Positions 38,204 through 47,485 of a DNA stretch of 64,000 nt are shown one piece after another. Within the stretch, counting starts at the first letter, position 1. Each line of letters begins with the position of its first letter. The translations under genes were made by a program, and so were the position numbers. This DNA comes from Bacillota bacterium (GTDB taxonomy: Bacteria; Bacillota; Clostridia; Lachnospirales; Lachnospiraceae), in contig CABJAN010000001.1 in assembly GCA_902363515.1 (NCBI GenBank), positions 62,001 through 126,000 of the forward strand, in the 5' to 3' direction. The notes under the pieces are model-generated. The model made no database searches and had not been told where the DNA came from. It worked only from the letters and a program-made list of their open reading frames with translations.

Positions 38204-39577
38204 TTACATGTTTTGAAGAAACGCACAGTATCCTCTGTAAGCTTCGTAAACATCCACCTTGCTGGTAATTTCCCATGGAGCATGCATATTCAGCACAGCC
38301 ACACCACAGTCGATTACTTCCATATTATAGTTTGCCAGGATATAGGCAATGGTTCCGCCGCCGCCCTGATCTACTTTTCCAAGCTCTGCTGTCTGGAAAG
38401 CAACCTGCTCTTCATCCATAACCTTACGAAGTTTTGCAAGATACTCTGCATTGGCATCATTAGATCCGCTCTTTCCTCTTGCGCCTGTATATTTGTTAAA
38501 GGTCATTCCATGTCCCAGGTAAGCAGAATTTTTCTTTTCCATTACTTCCGGGAAATTTGGATCAAAGGCTGCGCTTACATCGGAAGAAAGCATCATAGAA
38601 TTTTTCAGGGCTCTGCGGAGTTTCAATTCACTGTACTGGCCGCATGCGTTCATCACTTCTGCAGTTGTATTTTCAAAGAATTTTGACTGCATACCAGTTG
38701 CTCCCACGCTTCCGATTTCTTCTTTATCCACTAACAGGCATACTGATGTATATTTCACCTGCTCCTGTTTCATAATTGCTGCAAAAGACGGATAAGAGCA
38801 TACACGGTCATCCTGTCCATATCCCATAATCATGCTTCTGTCTAAACCGTAATCTCTTGCTTTTCCTGCCGGAACCACTTCAAATTCTGCGGAAAGGAAA
38901 TCTTCCTCTTCAATTCCGTATTTTTCTTTTAAAATGGCAAGAATCTGCGCTTTTACCGGTTCCTCTTCTTCGCCTTCCAACGGAATACTTCCTACCAGCA
39001 TATCCAGCTTTTCACCTTCCACCACTTCAGCGGCTGTCTTCTGAAGCTGTTTCTGAGACAGATGAATCAGCAGATCGGAAATTCCAAGAACCGGATCCTG
39101 TTCCTCTTCTCCGATTACCACAGTTACATTTTCCCCGTCTTTCTTAGAAACAACACCGTGAAGCGCCAGGGGAAGAGTCACCCACTGGTATTTTTTCACA
39201 CCACCATAGTAATGGGTATCCAAAAGAGCCAGTTCCTGATCTTCGTACAGAGGATTCTGTTTTAAATCCAGTCTTGGAGAGTCAATATGCGCTCCCAGGA
39301 TTCTCATACCTTTTTCCAGAGGTTCCTCTCCGATCAGATACAAAGCCAGTCCTTTTCCTTTATTATTGGCATATACTTTGTCCCCTGCTTTTAAGGTTTC
39401 TCCGCTTTCGATAATTGCATCAATATTGCGATAGCCTGCTTTTTCTGCCTGCTGCACCATTTCTGTAACACATTCCCGTTCTGTCTTGCAGCTGCTTATA
39501 AAATCTTTATATGCTTCACAAAAAGCAAACACTTCTGTTTTATCCGCATATTTTTTCCATGCGTTTTCTGTCTTCAT
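38204..39577 (-). CDS. M18 family aminopeptidase
   Basis: 457 residues of the aspartyl aminopeptidase (M18) family. Metal-binding segments include LGAHIDSPRLDLKQ, LLVDKEEIGSVGATG, SSDVSAAFDPNFPEVM and a terminal NMHAPWEITSKVD. A cytosolic dinuclear-zinc enzyme trimming acidic N-terminal residues from peptides. The ATG after AGGAGGTAACAGT is chosen over a reading frame 18 codons longer. Confidence 0.93.
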   Translation of the reverse strand: MKTENAWKKYADKTEVFAFCEAYKDFISSCKTERECVTEMVQQAEKAGYRNIDAIIESGETLKAGDKVYANNKGKGLALYLIGEEPLEKGMRILGAHIDSPRLDLKQNPLYEDQELALLDTHYYGGVKKYQWVTLPLALHGVVSKKDGENVTVVIGEEEQDPVLGISDLLIHLSQKQLQKTAAEVVEGEKLDMLVGSIPLEGEEEEPVKAQILAILKEKYGIEEEDFLSAEFEVVPAGKARDYGLDRSMIMGYGQDDRVCSYPSFAAIMKQEQVKYTSVCLLVDKEEIGSVGATGMQSKFFENTTAEVMNACGQYSELKLRRALKNSMMLSSDVSAAFDPNFPEVMEKKNSAYLGHGMTFNKYTGARGKSGSNDANAEYLAKLRKVMDEEQVAFQTAELGKVDQGGGGTIAYILANYNMEVIDCGVAVLNMHAPWEITSKVDVYEAYRGYCAFLQNM

Positions 39578-39702
39578 ACTGTTACCTCCTATGTATTTTA
39601 CCGAATTTCTTCCCGTCTGAATATAACACAACTTGCATCAGATTGCAAGGCGGGTTATAATGTGTAGTTGTTTTATAATTTCACAATAAGGCGGTATTTG
39701 TT

Positions 39703-40485
39703 ATGAAAAATAAAATCAAAACCATTGAAGACCTTTCCTTAAATGCATGGCCTTCTCATCAAATACAGATTTATGACGGTTGGATTCTGCGTTTTTCTTA
39801 TTTTTATACCCATCGCACCAACTGCATTGAACAAATTGGTCCTTCTTCTATTCCTCTGGCAGATAAGCTGGATTATTGCGAAGAAATTTACGAAAAATGG
39901 GGAAGTCCTGCCATTTACAAAATAAATCCTCTCATTGACAGCTCCTTTGACCAGAAGCTTACACAGCGGAACTATCACATGGCCCATGTAACGGAAGTCA
40001 TGACTATGGAACTTTTGAAACGAAAGCCTGCAAACCTTTCCTCTTCTGTAATTCTCCGTTCCAAAATCTCTCCCGCCTGGCTAAATGCTTTATTTTCCAT
40101 GAAAGGTACCAATAACCAGATTCACCGCACTATTGTGCCATCCATGTATGCAGCCATTCCAAAAGATACCATTGCTGCTTATGTTTATGACAGGGATCAG
40201 ATTATTGCTACCGGCCTTGGGATTTTAGACAGGGACTATATTGGCCTGTATGCCATACATGTTCATGAGAATTACCGCGGCCAGGGCATTGGCAGAAATA
40301 TCTGCTGTTCTATCCTGGATGCCGCCATGGAACAGGGCGCTTCATCTGCCTATCTTCAGGTAGTAGAAGGAAATGCTCCTGCCAAAGCCCTGTATACAGC
40401 TTTGGGCTTTGAAGACTTCTACACCTACTGGTTTCGCCAGCAATATCCTGTCTCTTTAACAGATAATCATCCCAGTGATTCCTGA
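39703..40485 (+). CDS. GNAT-family N-acetyltransferase
   Basis: 260 residues. The C-terminal half has the acetyl-CoA site, HVHENYRGQGIGRNICCSIL (motif A), and EGNAPAKALYTALGF (motif B). The N-terminal half (SLNAWPSHQIQIYDGWILRF) is the lead domain found in two-lobed GNATs of Firmicutes. Substrate unknown. It is one of the few plus-strand host genes, divergent from the aminopeptidase. Confidence 0.85.
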   Translation: MKNKIKTIEDLSLNAWPSHQIQIYDGWILRFSYFYTHRTNCIEQIGPSSIPLADKLDYCEEIYEKWGSPAIYKINPLIDSSFDQKLTQRNYHMAHVTEVMTMELLKRKPANLSSSVILRSKISPAWLNALFSMKGTNNQIHRTIVPSMYAAIPKDTIAAYVYDRDQIIATGLGILDRDYIGLYAIHVHENYRGQGIGRNICCSILDAAMEQGASSAYLQVVEGNAPAKALYTALGFEDFYTYWFRQQYPVSLTDNHPSDS

Positions 40486-40498
40486 TTCCATACTTTTC

Positions 40499-40545
40499 AA
40501 GCAAAAAGGGGATGCCGATTCCAGATACGGCGCCCCCTTTTGCTT
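40499..40545. terminator. Bidirectional terminator between the GNAT and crh-like genes
   Basis: AAGCAAAAAGGGG pairs with CCCCCTTTTGCTT across an inner GCCG/CGGC stem; T-runs follow on both strands. It serves the converging acetyltransferase and HPr-like genes. Confidence 0.85.
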
Positions 40546-40581
40546 CTATATTTTCTTTTTCCTTTTATGATTGAAAACACC

Positions 40582-40842
40582 TTATTCTGAAGGTTTGCTC
40601 AGATATTCTTCAATGCTTTTCATAGCTTCTTCTTCGTCTGCTCCATCTACAGAGACAGTAACGCTTTCTCCTGTATCCAATCCCAGGCTCATCATTCCCA
40701 TGATGCTTTTTGCATTGACCTTTCTCTCTTCACTCTCCAGATAAATGTTACTTACATACTGGCTTGCAACCTGCACAAGCATTGCAATAGGTCTTGCTTC
40801 CAGACCATTTGAAATTCCGATGGTAATTGGTTTTCTAATCAT
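40582..40842 (-). CDS. HPr-like regulatory protein (Crh-type)
   Basis: 86 residues with the HPr fold. The phosphocarrier histidine at position 15 is replaced by glutamate (SNGLEARP instead of GLHARP), while the regulatory serine at position 46 is kept (KVNAKSIMGMMSLGL). Such a protein cannot pass PTS phosphate but can be phosphorylated by HPr kinase and act with CcpA or on enzymes, as Crh does in Bacillus. It overlaps whiA by 4 bp in the conserved rapZ-whiA-crh order. Confidence 0.85.
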   Translation of the reverse strand: MIRKPITIGISNGLEARPIAMLVQVASQYVSNIYLESEERKVNAKSIMGMMSLGLDTGESVTVSVDGADEEEAMKSIEEYLSKPSE

Positions 40843-41798
40843 ACCTGTTCCTCCCTGACTCCTCTTAGCTCATTGGCTATACTGCAGATTTTCCTCAGAC
40901 GGTGGTTCATCCCGGATTTCCCTACCGGTGTGGAAAGCAGAGCTCCTAATTCTTTTAAGGAGGCCTGTGGATATTCCAGTCTAAGCAGCGCGGTTTCTTC
41001 CAGATTTTCCGGAAGACTGTGAAGCCCTGCTGTATCTCTGATATAAATAATATCCTCTACCTGCTTTACTGCAGCATTTACAGTCTTGTTGATATTTGCT
41101 GTTTCACAGTTCACTTTTCTGTTTACAGTGTTCCTCATATCCTTGAGAATCCGCACATTCTCCAGATTCATTAAGGAAACACCGGCGCCCATGATTCCCA
41201 GAAGCTCTACAATCTGAGCCCCTTCTTTCACATAGACTACATAGTATTTCTTTCGTTTGACAATTTTCGCATCTACCTCAAAAGACTGAATCAGCTCCAT
41301 GAGCTGTACTGCCTTTGTCTTGCTGCTGCAGACAATTTCAAAATGATAAAACTTCTCCGGATCACTAATCGAACCGGCGCATAAAAACGCTCCGCGGATA
41401 AATGCCCGCTTACAGCAGTTTCTCTGCACAACCATCTGATTTACCAAAGCATCCAGATTCTGCGGCATCCGGTCAGCGCCCAATAGCTTCACTGCCTGTA
41501 AAACTTTCACCGCAAGCTGTGAATCCTTCAGTTCCATCAAAAAACGGTTATTCTTTTTTGTAATCCTATTATCAATAGAAACACTGTCATTCATTGTAAA
41601 CGTTTTTTGCAGCAATGTAAAGTACTTTCTCACAAGACTTTCATTTTCGGAAGAAACTCTCAGGTCAATCTGCCCTTGTCCAAGCCTGACAATCTCCCCG
41701 TCAAAAGCCAGAACCGCTGCCAGTTCTGCAATTTGACAATGCCTGGCGCTGTCTATGCAGCGCAGCAATTCTTCTTTTACGCTTCCGGAAAAAGACAT
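40839..41798 (-). CDS. whiA: DNA-binding protein WhiA
   Basis: 319 residues: a LAGLIDADG-like domain (ELAAVLAFDGEI, KRAFIRGAFLCAGSISDPEK) followed by a helix-turn-helix domain (RLEYPQASLKELGALLSTPV). In Bacillus it affects division and chromosome segregation; in actinobacteria, sporulation. Overlaps rapZ by 22 bp. Confidence 0.95.
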   Translation of the reverse strand: MSFSGSVKEELLRCIDSARHCQIAELAAVLAFDGEIVRLGQGQIDLRVSSENESLVRKYFTLLQKTFTMNDSVSIDNRITKKNNRFLMELKDSQLAVKVLQAVKLLGADRMPQNLDALVNQMVVQRNCCKRAFIRGAFLCAGSISDPEKFYHFEIVCSSKTKAVQLMELIQSFEVDAKIVKRKKYYVVYVKEGAQIVELLGIMGAGVSLMNLENVRILKDMRNTVNRKVNCETANINKTVNAAVKQVEDIIYIRDTAGLHSLPENLEETALLRLEYPQASLKELGALLSTPVGKSGMNHRLRKICSIANELRGVREEQV

Positions 41799-42667
41799 TT
41801 TTTCCCATCCTTCTCTATATCTCTATGTTCAATTCGGATTCCATATGTATCGTTTTCCCCTAACCGTCTGTACAGCTCATTTGCCAGGGTAACGGAACGG
41901 TGTTTTCCACCGGTACATCCCACTGCAATCACCAGTTGGGTTTTTCCCTCTAAAATATAATTGGGAATCAGAAACCGAATCATATCTTCCAGCTTATCCG
42001 AAAATACATGGGCTGCTTCAAATCCCATGACATAGTCACTTACCGGTCTGTCATTTCCACTTAAAGGACGAAGGTTTTCCAGATAATATGGATTTGGAAG
42101 AAAACGCACGTCAAAAACCAAATCTGCATCCTGTGGTATCCCGTACTTAAAGCCAAAGGAAAGTACGGTTACCATAAGATTCTTAAAAGTTCTGTTTTCT
42201 ACAAAAATCTTCTCAAGCTCTGCCTTTAATTCTCTGGTCAGCAGTTTGCTGGTATCTAAAATATAATCTGCATACTCCTTCAAAAATTGCAAGCGTTCTC
42301 TTTCTTTTTGAATCCCGTCATCTACCCGTCCGGCTCCTGCTAAAGGATGGCTTCTTCTGGTTTCTTTATAACGTCTCACCAGCGCTGTGTCATCTGCATC
42401 CAAAAACAGGATTTCCGACTCAATTCCTGAAAAACTGATTTTCTCTAACACTGTCTTTAATTCATCCAGAGAACGTCCGCTGCGGATATCCACGCCAATA
42501 GCTACCCGCTCAATTTCCCCTGAAGCGCTGTCCTTAATCAACTGCACAAATTTATCAATCAAAGGAACCGGAAGATTGTCTACACAGAAATATTCCATAT
42601 CCTCCAGCATTTTCAAAGCTGTACTCTTCCCTGCTCCTGACATTCCCGTCACAATTACAAACCGCAT
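41777..42667 (-). CDS. rapZ: RNase adapter/nucleotide-binding protein RapZ (YvcJ)
   Basis: 296 residues: Walker A GMSGAGKS near residue 8, FLDADD, RRSHPL and the C-terminal VAVGCTGGKHRSV-type motif (IAVGCTGGKHRSVTLANELY). RapZ/YvcJ binds nucleotides and glucosamine-6-phosphate in enterobacteria; in Firmicutes it affects competence and cell-wall traits. Start supported by AGGAGG six bases upstream. Confidence 0.95.
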   Translation of the reverse strand: MRFVIVTGMSGAGKSTALKMLEDMEYFCVDNLPVPLIDKFVQLIKDSASGEIERVAIGVDIRSGRSLDELKTVLEKISFSGIESEILFLDADDTALVRRYKETRRSHPLAGAGRVDDGIQKERERLQFLKEYADYILDTSKLLTRELKAELEKIFVENRTFKNLMVTVLSFGFKYGIPQDADLVFDVRFLPNPYYLENLRPLSGNDRPVSDYVMGFEAAHVFSDKLEDMIRFLIPNYILEGKTQLVIAVGCTGGKHRSVTLANELYRRLGENDTYGIRIEHRDIEKDGKKCLFPEA

Positions 42668-42675
42668 GATACCTC

Positions 42676-43590
42676 CTAAAACTCTCCCAGGAACCGCACT
42701 TCTGTTTCCAGATCCACGCCAAACTGTTCCTTTACTCTTCTTTGTACTTCCCGAATCAGGTTCAGCACATCCATAGCAGTAGCCCCGCCTTTATTCACTA
42801 CAAACCCACAGTGTTTCTCTGATACCTGGGCTCCTCCTACGGAAAAACCTCTAAGCCCACTGTCCATAATCAGTTTTCCCGCAAAATATCCCTCCGGTCT
42901 TTTGAAGGTACTTCCTGCGCTTGGCATTTCCAGAGGCTGTTTGGAGGTTCTGCGCTCCTTTAAATCTTCCATGGTATTGCGGATTTCTTCCTGATTTCCC
43001 CTGGTAAGTTCCAGTTCCACAGAAAGCACAGTATAGCCTTTTTCCTTTACAATACTGGTCCGGTAACCCATCTTTAATTCTTCCTTTGGCAGTACCCGGA
43101 CCTCTCCCTGTGTATCCAGAACTTTCACACTCTTAATAATATCTTTCATCTCGCCCCCATAGGCTCCTGCATTCATAAAAGCAGCGCCTCCTATGGTTCC
43201 CGGAATCCCGGAAGCAAATTCCATTCCAGTAAGTCCTGCCTCTAAAGCCTCTGCCGCAACCTTTGACAGCAAAGCTCCTGCCTTTGCCTGAATACAGCAG
43301 TCTTTTACTGTAATGTCACTGAAGTTCTTCCAAAGCTGTATCACCACGCCCCGGTATCCCTTGTCACTGACCAGAAGATTACTTCCGTTCCCCAGAACAA
43401 AATAGGGCAGTTTCTCTTCCTTACAGATTTCTACAATCTCCTGCACCTCATTTGTACTGTGAGGACAAAGATAAAAATCTGCCGGTCCGCCAATGCGGAA
43501 GGTTGTATGCCTGCTCATGGGTTCCTGCTGCTTTACATTATCACTTCCCAGACAGTTACAAAATTTATTTTCGATTCTATGATTATCCAT
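42676..43590 (-). CDS. murB: UDP-N-acetylenolpyruvoylglucosamine reductase
   Basis: 304 residues, type II MurB. FAD-binding domain with TFRIGGPADFYL, GNGSNLLVSDKG and GIPGTIGGAAFMNAGAYGGE; substrate domain with PSAGSTFKRPEGYFAGKLI (catalytic Ser) and SEKHCGFVVNKGGATA. Makes UDP-MurNAc for peptidoglycan in the cytosol. The murB-rapZ-whiA order is common in clostridia. Confidence 0.97.
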   Translation of the reverse strand: MDNHRIENKFCNCLGSDNVKQQEPMSRHTTFRIGGPADFYLCPHSTNEVQEIVEICKEEKLPYFVLGNGSNLLVSDKGYRGVVIQLWKNFSDITVKDCCIQAKAGALLSKVAAEALEAGLTGMEFASGIPGTIGGAAFMNAGAYGGEMKDIIKSVKVLDTQGEVRVLPKEELKMGYRTSIVKEKGYTVLSVELELTRGNQEEIRNTMEDLKERRTSKQPLEMPSAGSTFKRPEGYFAGKLIMDSGLRGFSVGGAQVSEKHCGFVVNKGGATAMDVLNLIREVQRRVKEQFGVDLETEVRFLGEF

Positions 43591-43602
43591 TTACAATCCC
43601 CT

Positions 43603-44343
43603 TTATTTTTTGTTAAATACCAGATCTTTGATGACCTCGCCTGCAATCATAAGCCCCGCTACTCCCGGAACAAAGGAAACGCTTGCCGGAACCGGTCTTC
43701 CAGTACCGCTTCGTACCTCAGTTTCCTCCTGTGGCGCCTTTTCTGTCCGTTTCTTCTTAATGGCGGTTTCTGTAGAAAATAAAACCTTTACTTTCTTTAT
43801 TTTTCTCTTTTTCAGTTCTGTACGCATAACCTTAGCCAAAGGACACACACTGGTTTTTGAAATATCTGCAATCTGAAAACAGGAGGGATTCAGCTTATTC
43901 CCTGTACCCATGCAGGAAATCACCGGAACCCCCGCCTGTTTTGCCATTTCAATCAAAAGCAGCTTTGCAGATACGGTATCCACTGCATCCACCACATAGT
44001 CAAATGCTGTAAAGTCAAAAAGTCCTGCTGTCTCTTTGCTGAAAAAGGTATCATATGTATGAACCACAGCCTCCTGATTAATATCCATAATCCGTTCTTT
44101 GGCCACCTGTACTTTTTTTCTGCCCATGGTAGAGCGCAGAGCCACTAACTGGCGGTTCAGATTTGTCAGGCTTACTTCATCGTGGTCTACTAAAATCAAA
44201 GTTCCCACACCGGCTCTTGCCAGCGCCTCTGTTACATAAGACCCCACACCCCCGATTCCAAACACTGCTACTCTGGCATTTGCCAGGGTGCGAAGTCCGT
44301 CTTTTCCTAATAGTTCTTCTGAACGTGAGAATGCATGAAGCAT
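43603..44343 (-). CDS. tcdA: tRNA threonylcarbamoyladenosine dehydratase (ThiF/E1 family)
   Basis: 246 residues of the E1-like adenylating family: VFGIGGVGSYVTEALARAGV dinucleotide site, DHDEVSLTNLNRQL and ISCMGTGNKLNPSCF. TcdA cyclises t6A37 to ct6A in tRNAs reading ANN codons. The catalytic cysteine could be in the CMGTG segment. Named by family resemblance. Confidence 0.85.
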   Translation of the reverse strand: MLHAFSRSEELLGKDGLRTLANARVAVFGIGGVGSYVTEALARAGVGTLILVDHDEVSLTNLNRQLVALRSTMGRKKVQVAKERIMDINQEAVVHTYDTFFSKETAGLFDFTAFDYVVDAVDTVSAKLLLIEMAKQAGVPVISCMGTGNKLNPSCFQIADISKTSVCPLAKVMRTELKKRKIKKVKVLFSTETAIKKKRTEKAPQEETEVRSGTGRPVPASVSFVPGVAGLMIAGEVIKDLVFNKK

Positions 44344-44371
44344 TTCCGCTTCCTCCTGTTACTTCATTTTT

Positions 44372-44398
44372 CAGGCAGCCTCAAAGGAGTACTGCCTG
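44372..44398 (-). terminator. Terminator-like hairpin after spoVAE
   Basis: CAGGCAG (44372-44378) and CTGCCTG (44392-44398) form a 7-bp stem followed by AAAAATG on the minus strand; lacks a T-run, so it may be a weak terminator for the spoVA operon. Confidence 0.4.
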
Positions 44399-44474
44399 AC
44401 ATGACTGCTTTTATTATACTATTGATTGCGGTAAAAGTATAGATGGCTTTTCTTAAAATACTCTAAAGTCACAA

Positions 44475-44831
44475 TTACTCTTTCATCTTCGGCCTAAACA
44501 CCAGACTTGCCACATAACTGAATATCAGAGCTGCTGAAATCCCCACAGCACTGGCAGTAAAGCCACCCATAAAAATCCCCAGAATCCCGTCTTCTAAAAC
44601 CGCTTTTTTCACTCCCTTAAATAAGGTATTGCCAAATCCCAGAAGGGGGACGCTTGCTCCTGCCCCTGCATAGGAAATCAGCTTATCATACAGGCCCACA
44701 CTTCCAAGCACTGCCCCGGTACATACCAGAAGCACCATAACCCTTCCCGGAAGCATCTTGGTTTTCTCTAATAAAATCTGCACCAGTGCGCAAATCAGTC
44801 CTCCCACCCAGAATGCATTGATATATTCCAT
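44475..44831 (-). CDS. spoVAE: Stage V sporulation protein AE (SpoVAEb)
   Basis: 118 residues with about four hydrophobic helices (FWVGGLICALVQILLEKTKM, LLGFGNTLFKGVKKAVLEDG). Part of the SpoVA channel complex of the spore inner membrane that imports dipicolinic acid into the forespore and releases it at germination. Last gene of the operon. Confidence 0.93.
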   Translation of the reverse strand: MEYINAFWVGGLICALVQILLEKTKMLPGRVMVLLVCTGAVLGSVGLYDKLISYAGAGASVPLLGFGNTLFKGVKKAVLEDGILGIFMGGFTASAVGISAALIFSYVASLVFRPKMKE

Positions 44832-44841
44832 AGCTTTCTCC

Positions 44842-45855
44842 TTAACAATGTTCCACCACTACCCCCTGGGCAATACCCGGAACGCTTTTTCCCTCATTAT
44901 AGCTTACCTTTGACAGCAGGGCGCCTGTCGGCACAAACAAAATCCGTTTCCATTCTCCCTTTTCCAGCTTTGGCAGAATATACGCTGCAAAAGTCACTGC
45001 TGAGCAGCCGCAGCCGCTTCCTCCCGCATGGGTATCCTGCGTCTTTTGGTCGTAAATTTCAATGCCACAGTCCATATGCTGTTTGCTAATATCAAAACCT
45101 CTCTCCTTTAGCAAATCCAGGAGAATTTCCTGTCCCACATAACCCAAATCTCCGGTAATAATCTTGTCATAGTCTTCCGGCATCCGGTTAAAATCCATGA
45201 GATTCTGATAAATGGTGTCGCAGGCTGCCGGCGCCATGCACGCCCCCATATTCAGAGAATCCTTCAGCCCATAATCCACAATCTTCCCTGTGGTAATGCC
45301 GGTAATTCTGGCCTTTCCGCCTTTTTCTCCAAGAATACAGGCGCCTCCACCGGTAACCGTCCAGGTAGCAGACAAAGGACGCTGGTTTCCATATCCCAGA
45401 GGAAACCGAAATTCCTTCTCCGCACTGGCAAAATGACTGGAGGTTACGGCTGCCACATAATCTCCGTACCCTCCTGCCACTGCCATGGATGCCAGGGATA
45501 ACGCTTCTCCCATGGTGGAGCATGCTCCGTAAAGTCCGTAAATAGGTGTGTGAAATCCCATGATTCCAAAAGAAGAGGCAATGCTCTGTGCCAGCAAATC
45601 TCCGGTGTAAATGGTACGAAGCTGCCATTTTTCAATCCCTGCCTTGGCCAATGCCATAGACACTGCTTCCTTTTGCAGCGTACTTTCTGCCTCTTCCCAT
45701 GAATTCATGCCAAAAAATCCATCTTCCTCACCAATTTTATCAAAATAAGCCCCCAGAGGACCTTCCCCTTCTTTTTTTCCTACCATGGAAGCCCCGCTGA
45801 GAATATGAGGCGCGCGTGCAAACTGTATACTTTGTTTTCCTGCCATCTGTTCCAT
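44842..45855 (-). CDS. spoVAD: Stage V sporulation protein AD
   Basis: About 337 residues of thiolase-like fold (YGLYGACSTMGEALSLASMA, DTHAGGSGCGCSAVTFAAYI). SpoVAD is the soluble, outward-facing dipicolinate-binding component. The ATG used overlaps the spoVAC stop (TGATG) and follows GGGGG; a longer frame of five codons is not needed. Confidence 0.95.
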   Translation of the reverse strand: MEQMAGKQSIQFARAPHILSGASMVGKKEGEGPLGAYFDKIGEEDGFFGMNSWEEAESTLQKEAVSMALAKAGIEKWQLRTIYTGDLLAQSIASSFGIMGFHTPIYGLYGACSTMGEALSLASMAVAGGYGDYVAAVTSSHFASAEKEFRFPLGYGNQRPLSATWTVTGGGACILGEKGGKARITGITTGKIVDYGLKDSLNMGACMAPAACDTIYQNLMDFNRMPEDYDKIITGDLGYVGQEILLDLLKERGFDISKQHMDCGIEIYDQKTQDTHAGGSGCGCSAVTFAAYILPKLEKGEWKRILFVPTGALLSKVSYNEGKSVPGIAQGVVVEHC

Positions 45856-46331
45856 CACACAATCCCCCATATATGCAAAATGTAATAAATCAATCCCAGT
45901 GCTGCTGAGGTGAGAATCCCATAAAGAATCACCGGACCTGCAATGGTAAAAATCTTACATCCGATTCCAAAGACCTGTCCTTCCTTCTGATATTCTATGG
46001 CCGGAGCAGCTACGGAATTGGCAAAACCGGTAATAGGTACCAGCGTGCCGGCGCCTCCCCATTTCGCCAGTTTTGAATAAAGATTCAGTCCTGTCAGAAG
46101 CACACTTAGCAATATCAGAATCAGTGATGTCCAGCTCCCGCTTACTTCTCTGTTCATTCCCATACTCTTACAAATATTCATAATGACCTGGCCAAGAGTG
46201 CAGATAAGTCCACCGCTTAAAAAAGCCCCAAGCATATTTTTGGCAAGACTGTGGGTGGGTGTTTTTTCTTTTACATAGTTTTCGTACTCCTTTGCCTTTC
46301 TCTTCTGTTCTTCCTGTTGAGCCTGATCCAT
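45855..46331 (-). CDS. spoVAC: Stage V sporulation protein AC
   Basis: 158 residues, charged N-terminus and four to five hydrophobic helices (LAKNMLGAFLSGGLICTLGQ, GAGTLVPITGFANSVAAPAI). In Bacillus SpoVAC acts as the mechanosensitive DPA channel. Start chosen at MDQAQQ after AGGATGGTGA. Confidence 0.94.
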   Translation of the reverse strand: MDQAQQEEQKRKAKEYENYVKEKTPTHSLAKNMLGAFLSGGLICTLGQVIMNICKSMGMNREVSGSWTSLILILLSVLLTGLNLYSKLAKWGGAGTLVPITGFANSVAAPAIEYQKEGQVFGIGCKIFTIAGPVILYGILTSAALGLIYYILHIWGIV

Positions 46332-46387
46332 TGCTTTCACCATCCTTTTCTGTTCTCATGGAATTAGTATAAGACATTTCCGGATTT

Positions 46388-46807
46388 TTATACCTGGCAG
46401 AAAAACTGCAAAAGACATCCAAGGGTTTTTCCAATGGCAATAGCCAGAATCACAAGCCCTGTTCCTTTTTTTAATCCAATGCGCCTTGCCATAACTGCAA
46501 AAACATTCACTACTTCTCCAAGGGCAATAATCCAGCTACCCAGAAACATCCCAAACCCAATTCCCACAATCCCAAGTCCCAGTCTGCCAAGGGGAATGGA
46601 AAATCCATAAACAGACACCAGATTTCCCACCACTGCCCCAAGCATGAGACAGTCTTCATATAAGAGAATGTGCTTCGCTGTGTGCGTAATCCCCGCATAT
46701 CTTGGGATAATGCCAAGTTCAATAATAAAAGCAGCCAGGGCGGTGGCAACCACTGCGCCTCCGCACAGTCCCATAAGCCCCATAAATATCTGTCCCTGCC
46801 ACATCAC
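46388..46807 (-). CDS. spoVAB: Stage V sporulation protein AB
   Basis: 139 residues, hydrophobic (GLCGGAVVATALAAFIIELG, YEDCLMLGAVVGNLVSVYGF). Membrane component of the SpoVA complex. Overlaps spoVAA by 4 bp. Confidence 0.92.
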   Translation of the reverse strand: MMWQGQIFMGLMGLCGGAVVATALAAFIIELGIIPRYAGITHTAKHILLYEDCLMLGAVVGNLVSVYGFSIPLGRLGLGIVGIGFGMFLGSWIIALGEVVNVFAVMARRIGLKKGTGLVILAIAIGKTLGCLLQFFCQV

Positions 46808-47442
46808 TTTCCGGCTCCTTTCCCGGTCCTTCCCTTCCTGCCCCTGTTTTTCACTGCAATCAGGGTTCTGTTTACATCATCCTCATACACACGCATCTGC
46901 ACTTCCATTGGTGTTGGATCTGTGGTAAGTTTTTTGTGTCCGAAATGGTTAAAAAAGAAAATAACACCAAGCCCCACGCCCAGAGAATACGTAAATTCCA
47001 GGATCGTGTGCCCTGTAGAAATCTCTCCGGTAAACTGTTTATAAAGCTGGAAAAACAGCCCGGATGTATTCACATCTGTATTAAAGGTCATAATGGAAAA
47101 GGCTCCGCCTAAAAAGGTCAGTACACAAACAAAAACCGTTTTCATCCAACTGTACCACTGGTGGCTCTGTTTCTGTGTTTCATAAGTAACTACAAACTCC
47201 GGTTCACCAATATGGGTAACATCTACAGACTGTTCTTCTCCTGCAACAGCTTTAATCAAATCTGCCGCCGAAACCACATACCGTCCGGGCGTCCCCTCAG
47301 GTATGGTAAAGACCTTCCGCATGCGGTTTCGGTTCAAAACCTTTTGGTCACTGCATACCAGTTTTGCAATATCTCCCAGATAAACCTCCGGGTTGTGTAC
47401 CTCCACGTTTTTTTCTGTCTGTATATATAATATTTCACTCAT
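46804..47442 (-). CDS. spoVAA: Stage V sporulation protein AA
   Basis: 212 residues: an N-terminal soluble domain (YIQTEKNVEVHNPEVYLGDI, VTHIGEPEFVVTYE) and two hydrophobic helices (about 100-120 and 140-165), basic C-terminus. First SpoVA gene, 43 bp after the sigF fragment. Normally transcribed by SigG/SigF in the forespore. Confidence 0.92.
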   Translation of the reverse strand: MSEILYIQTEKNVEVHNPEVYLGDIAKLVCSDQKVLNRNRMRKVFTIPEGTPGRYVVSAADLIKAVAGEEQSVDVTHIGEPEFVVTYETQKQSHQWYSWMKTVFVCVLTFLGGAFSIMTFNTDVNTSGLFFQLYKQFTGEISTGHTILEFTYSLGVGLGVIFFFNHFGHKKLTTDPTPMEVQMRVYEDDVNRTLIAVKNRGRKGRTGKGAGK

Positions 47443-47485
47443 CCCAAAGCCTCCTTGCGGCTTATTGCCGGTAGGAGTAGTATTC

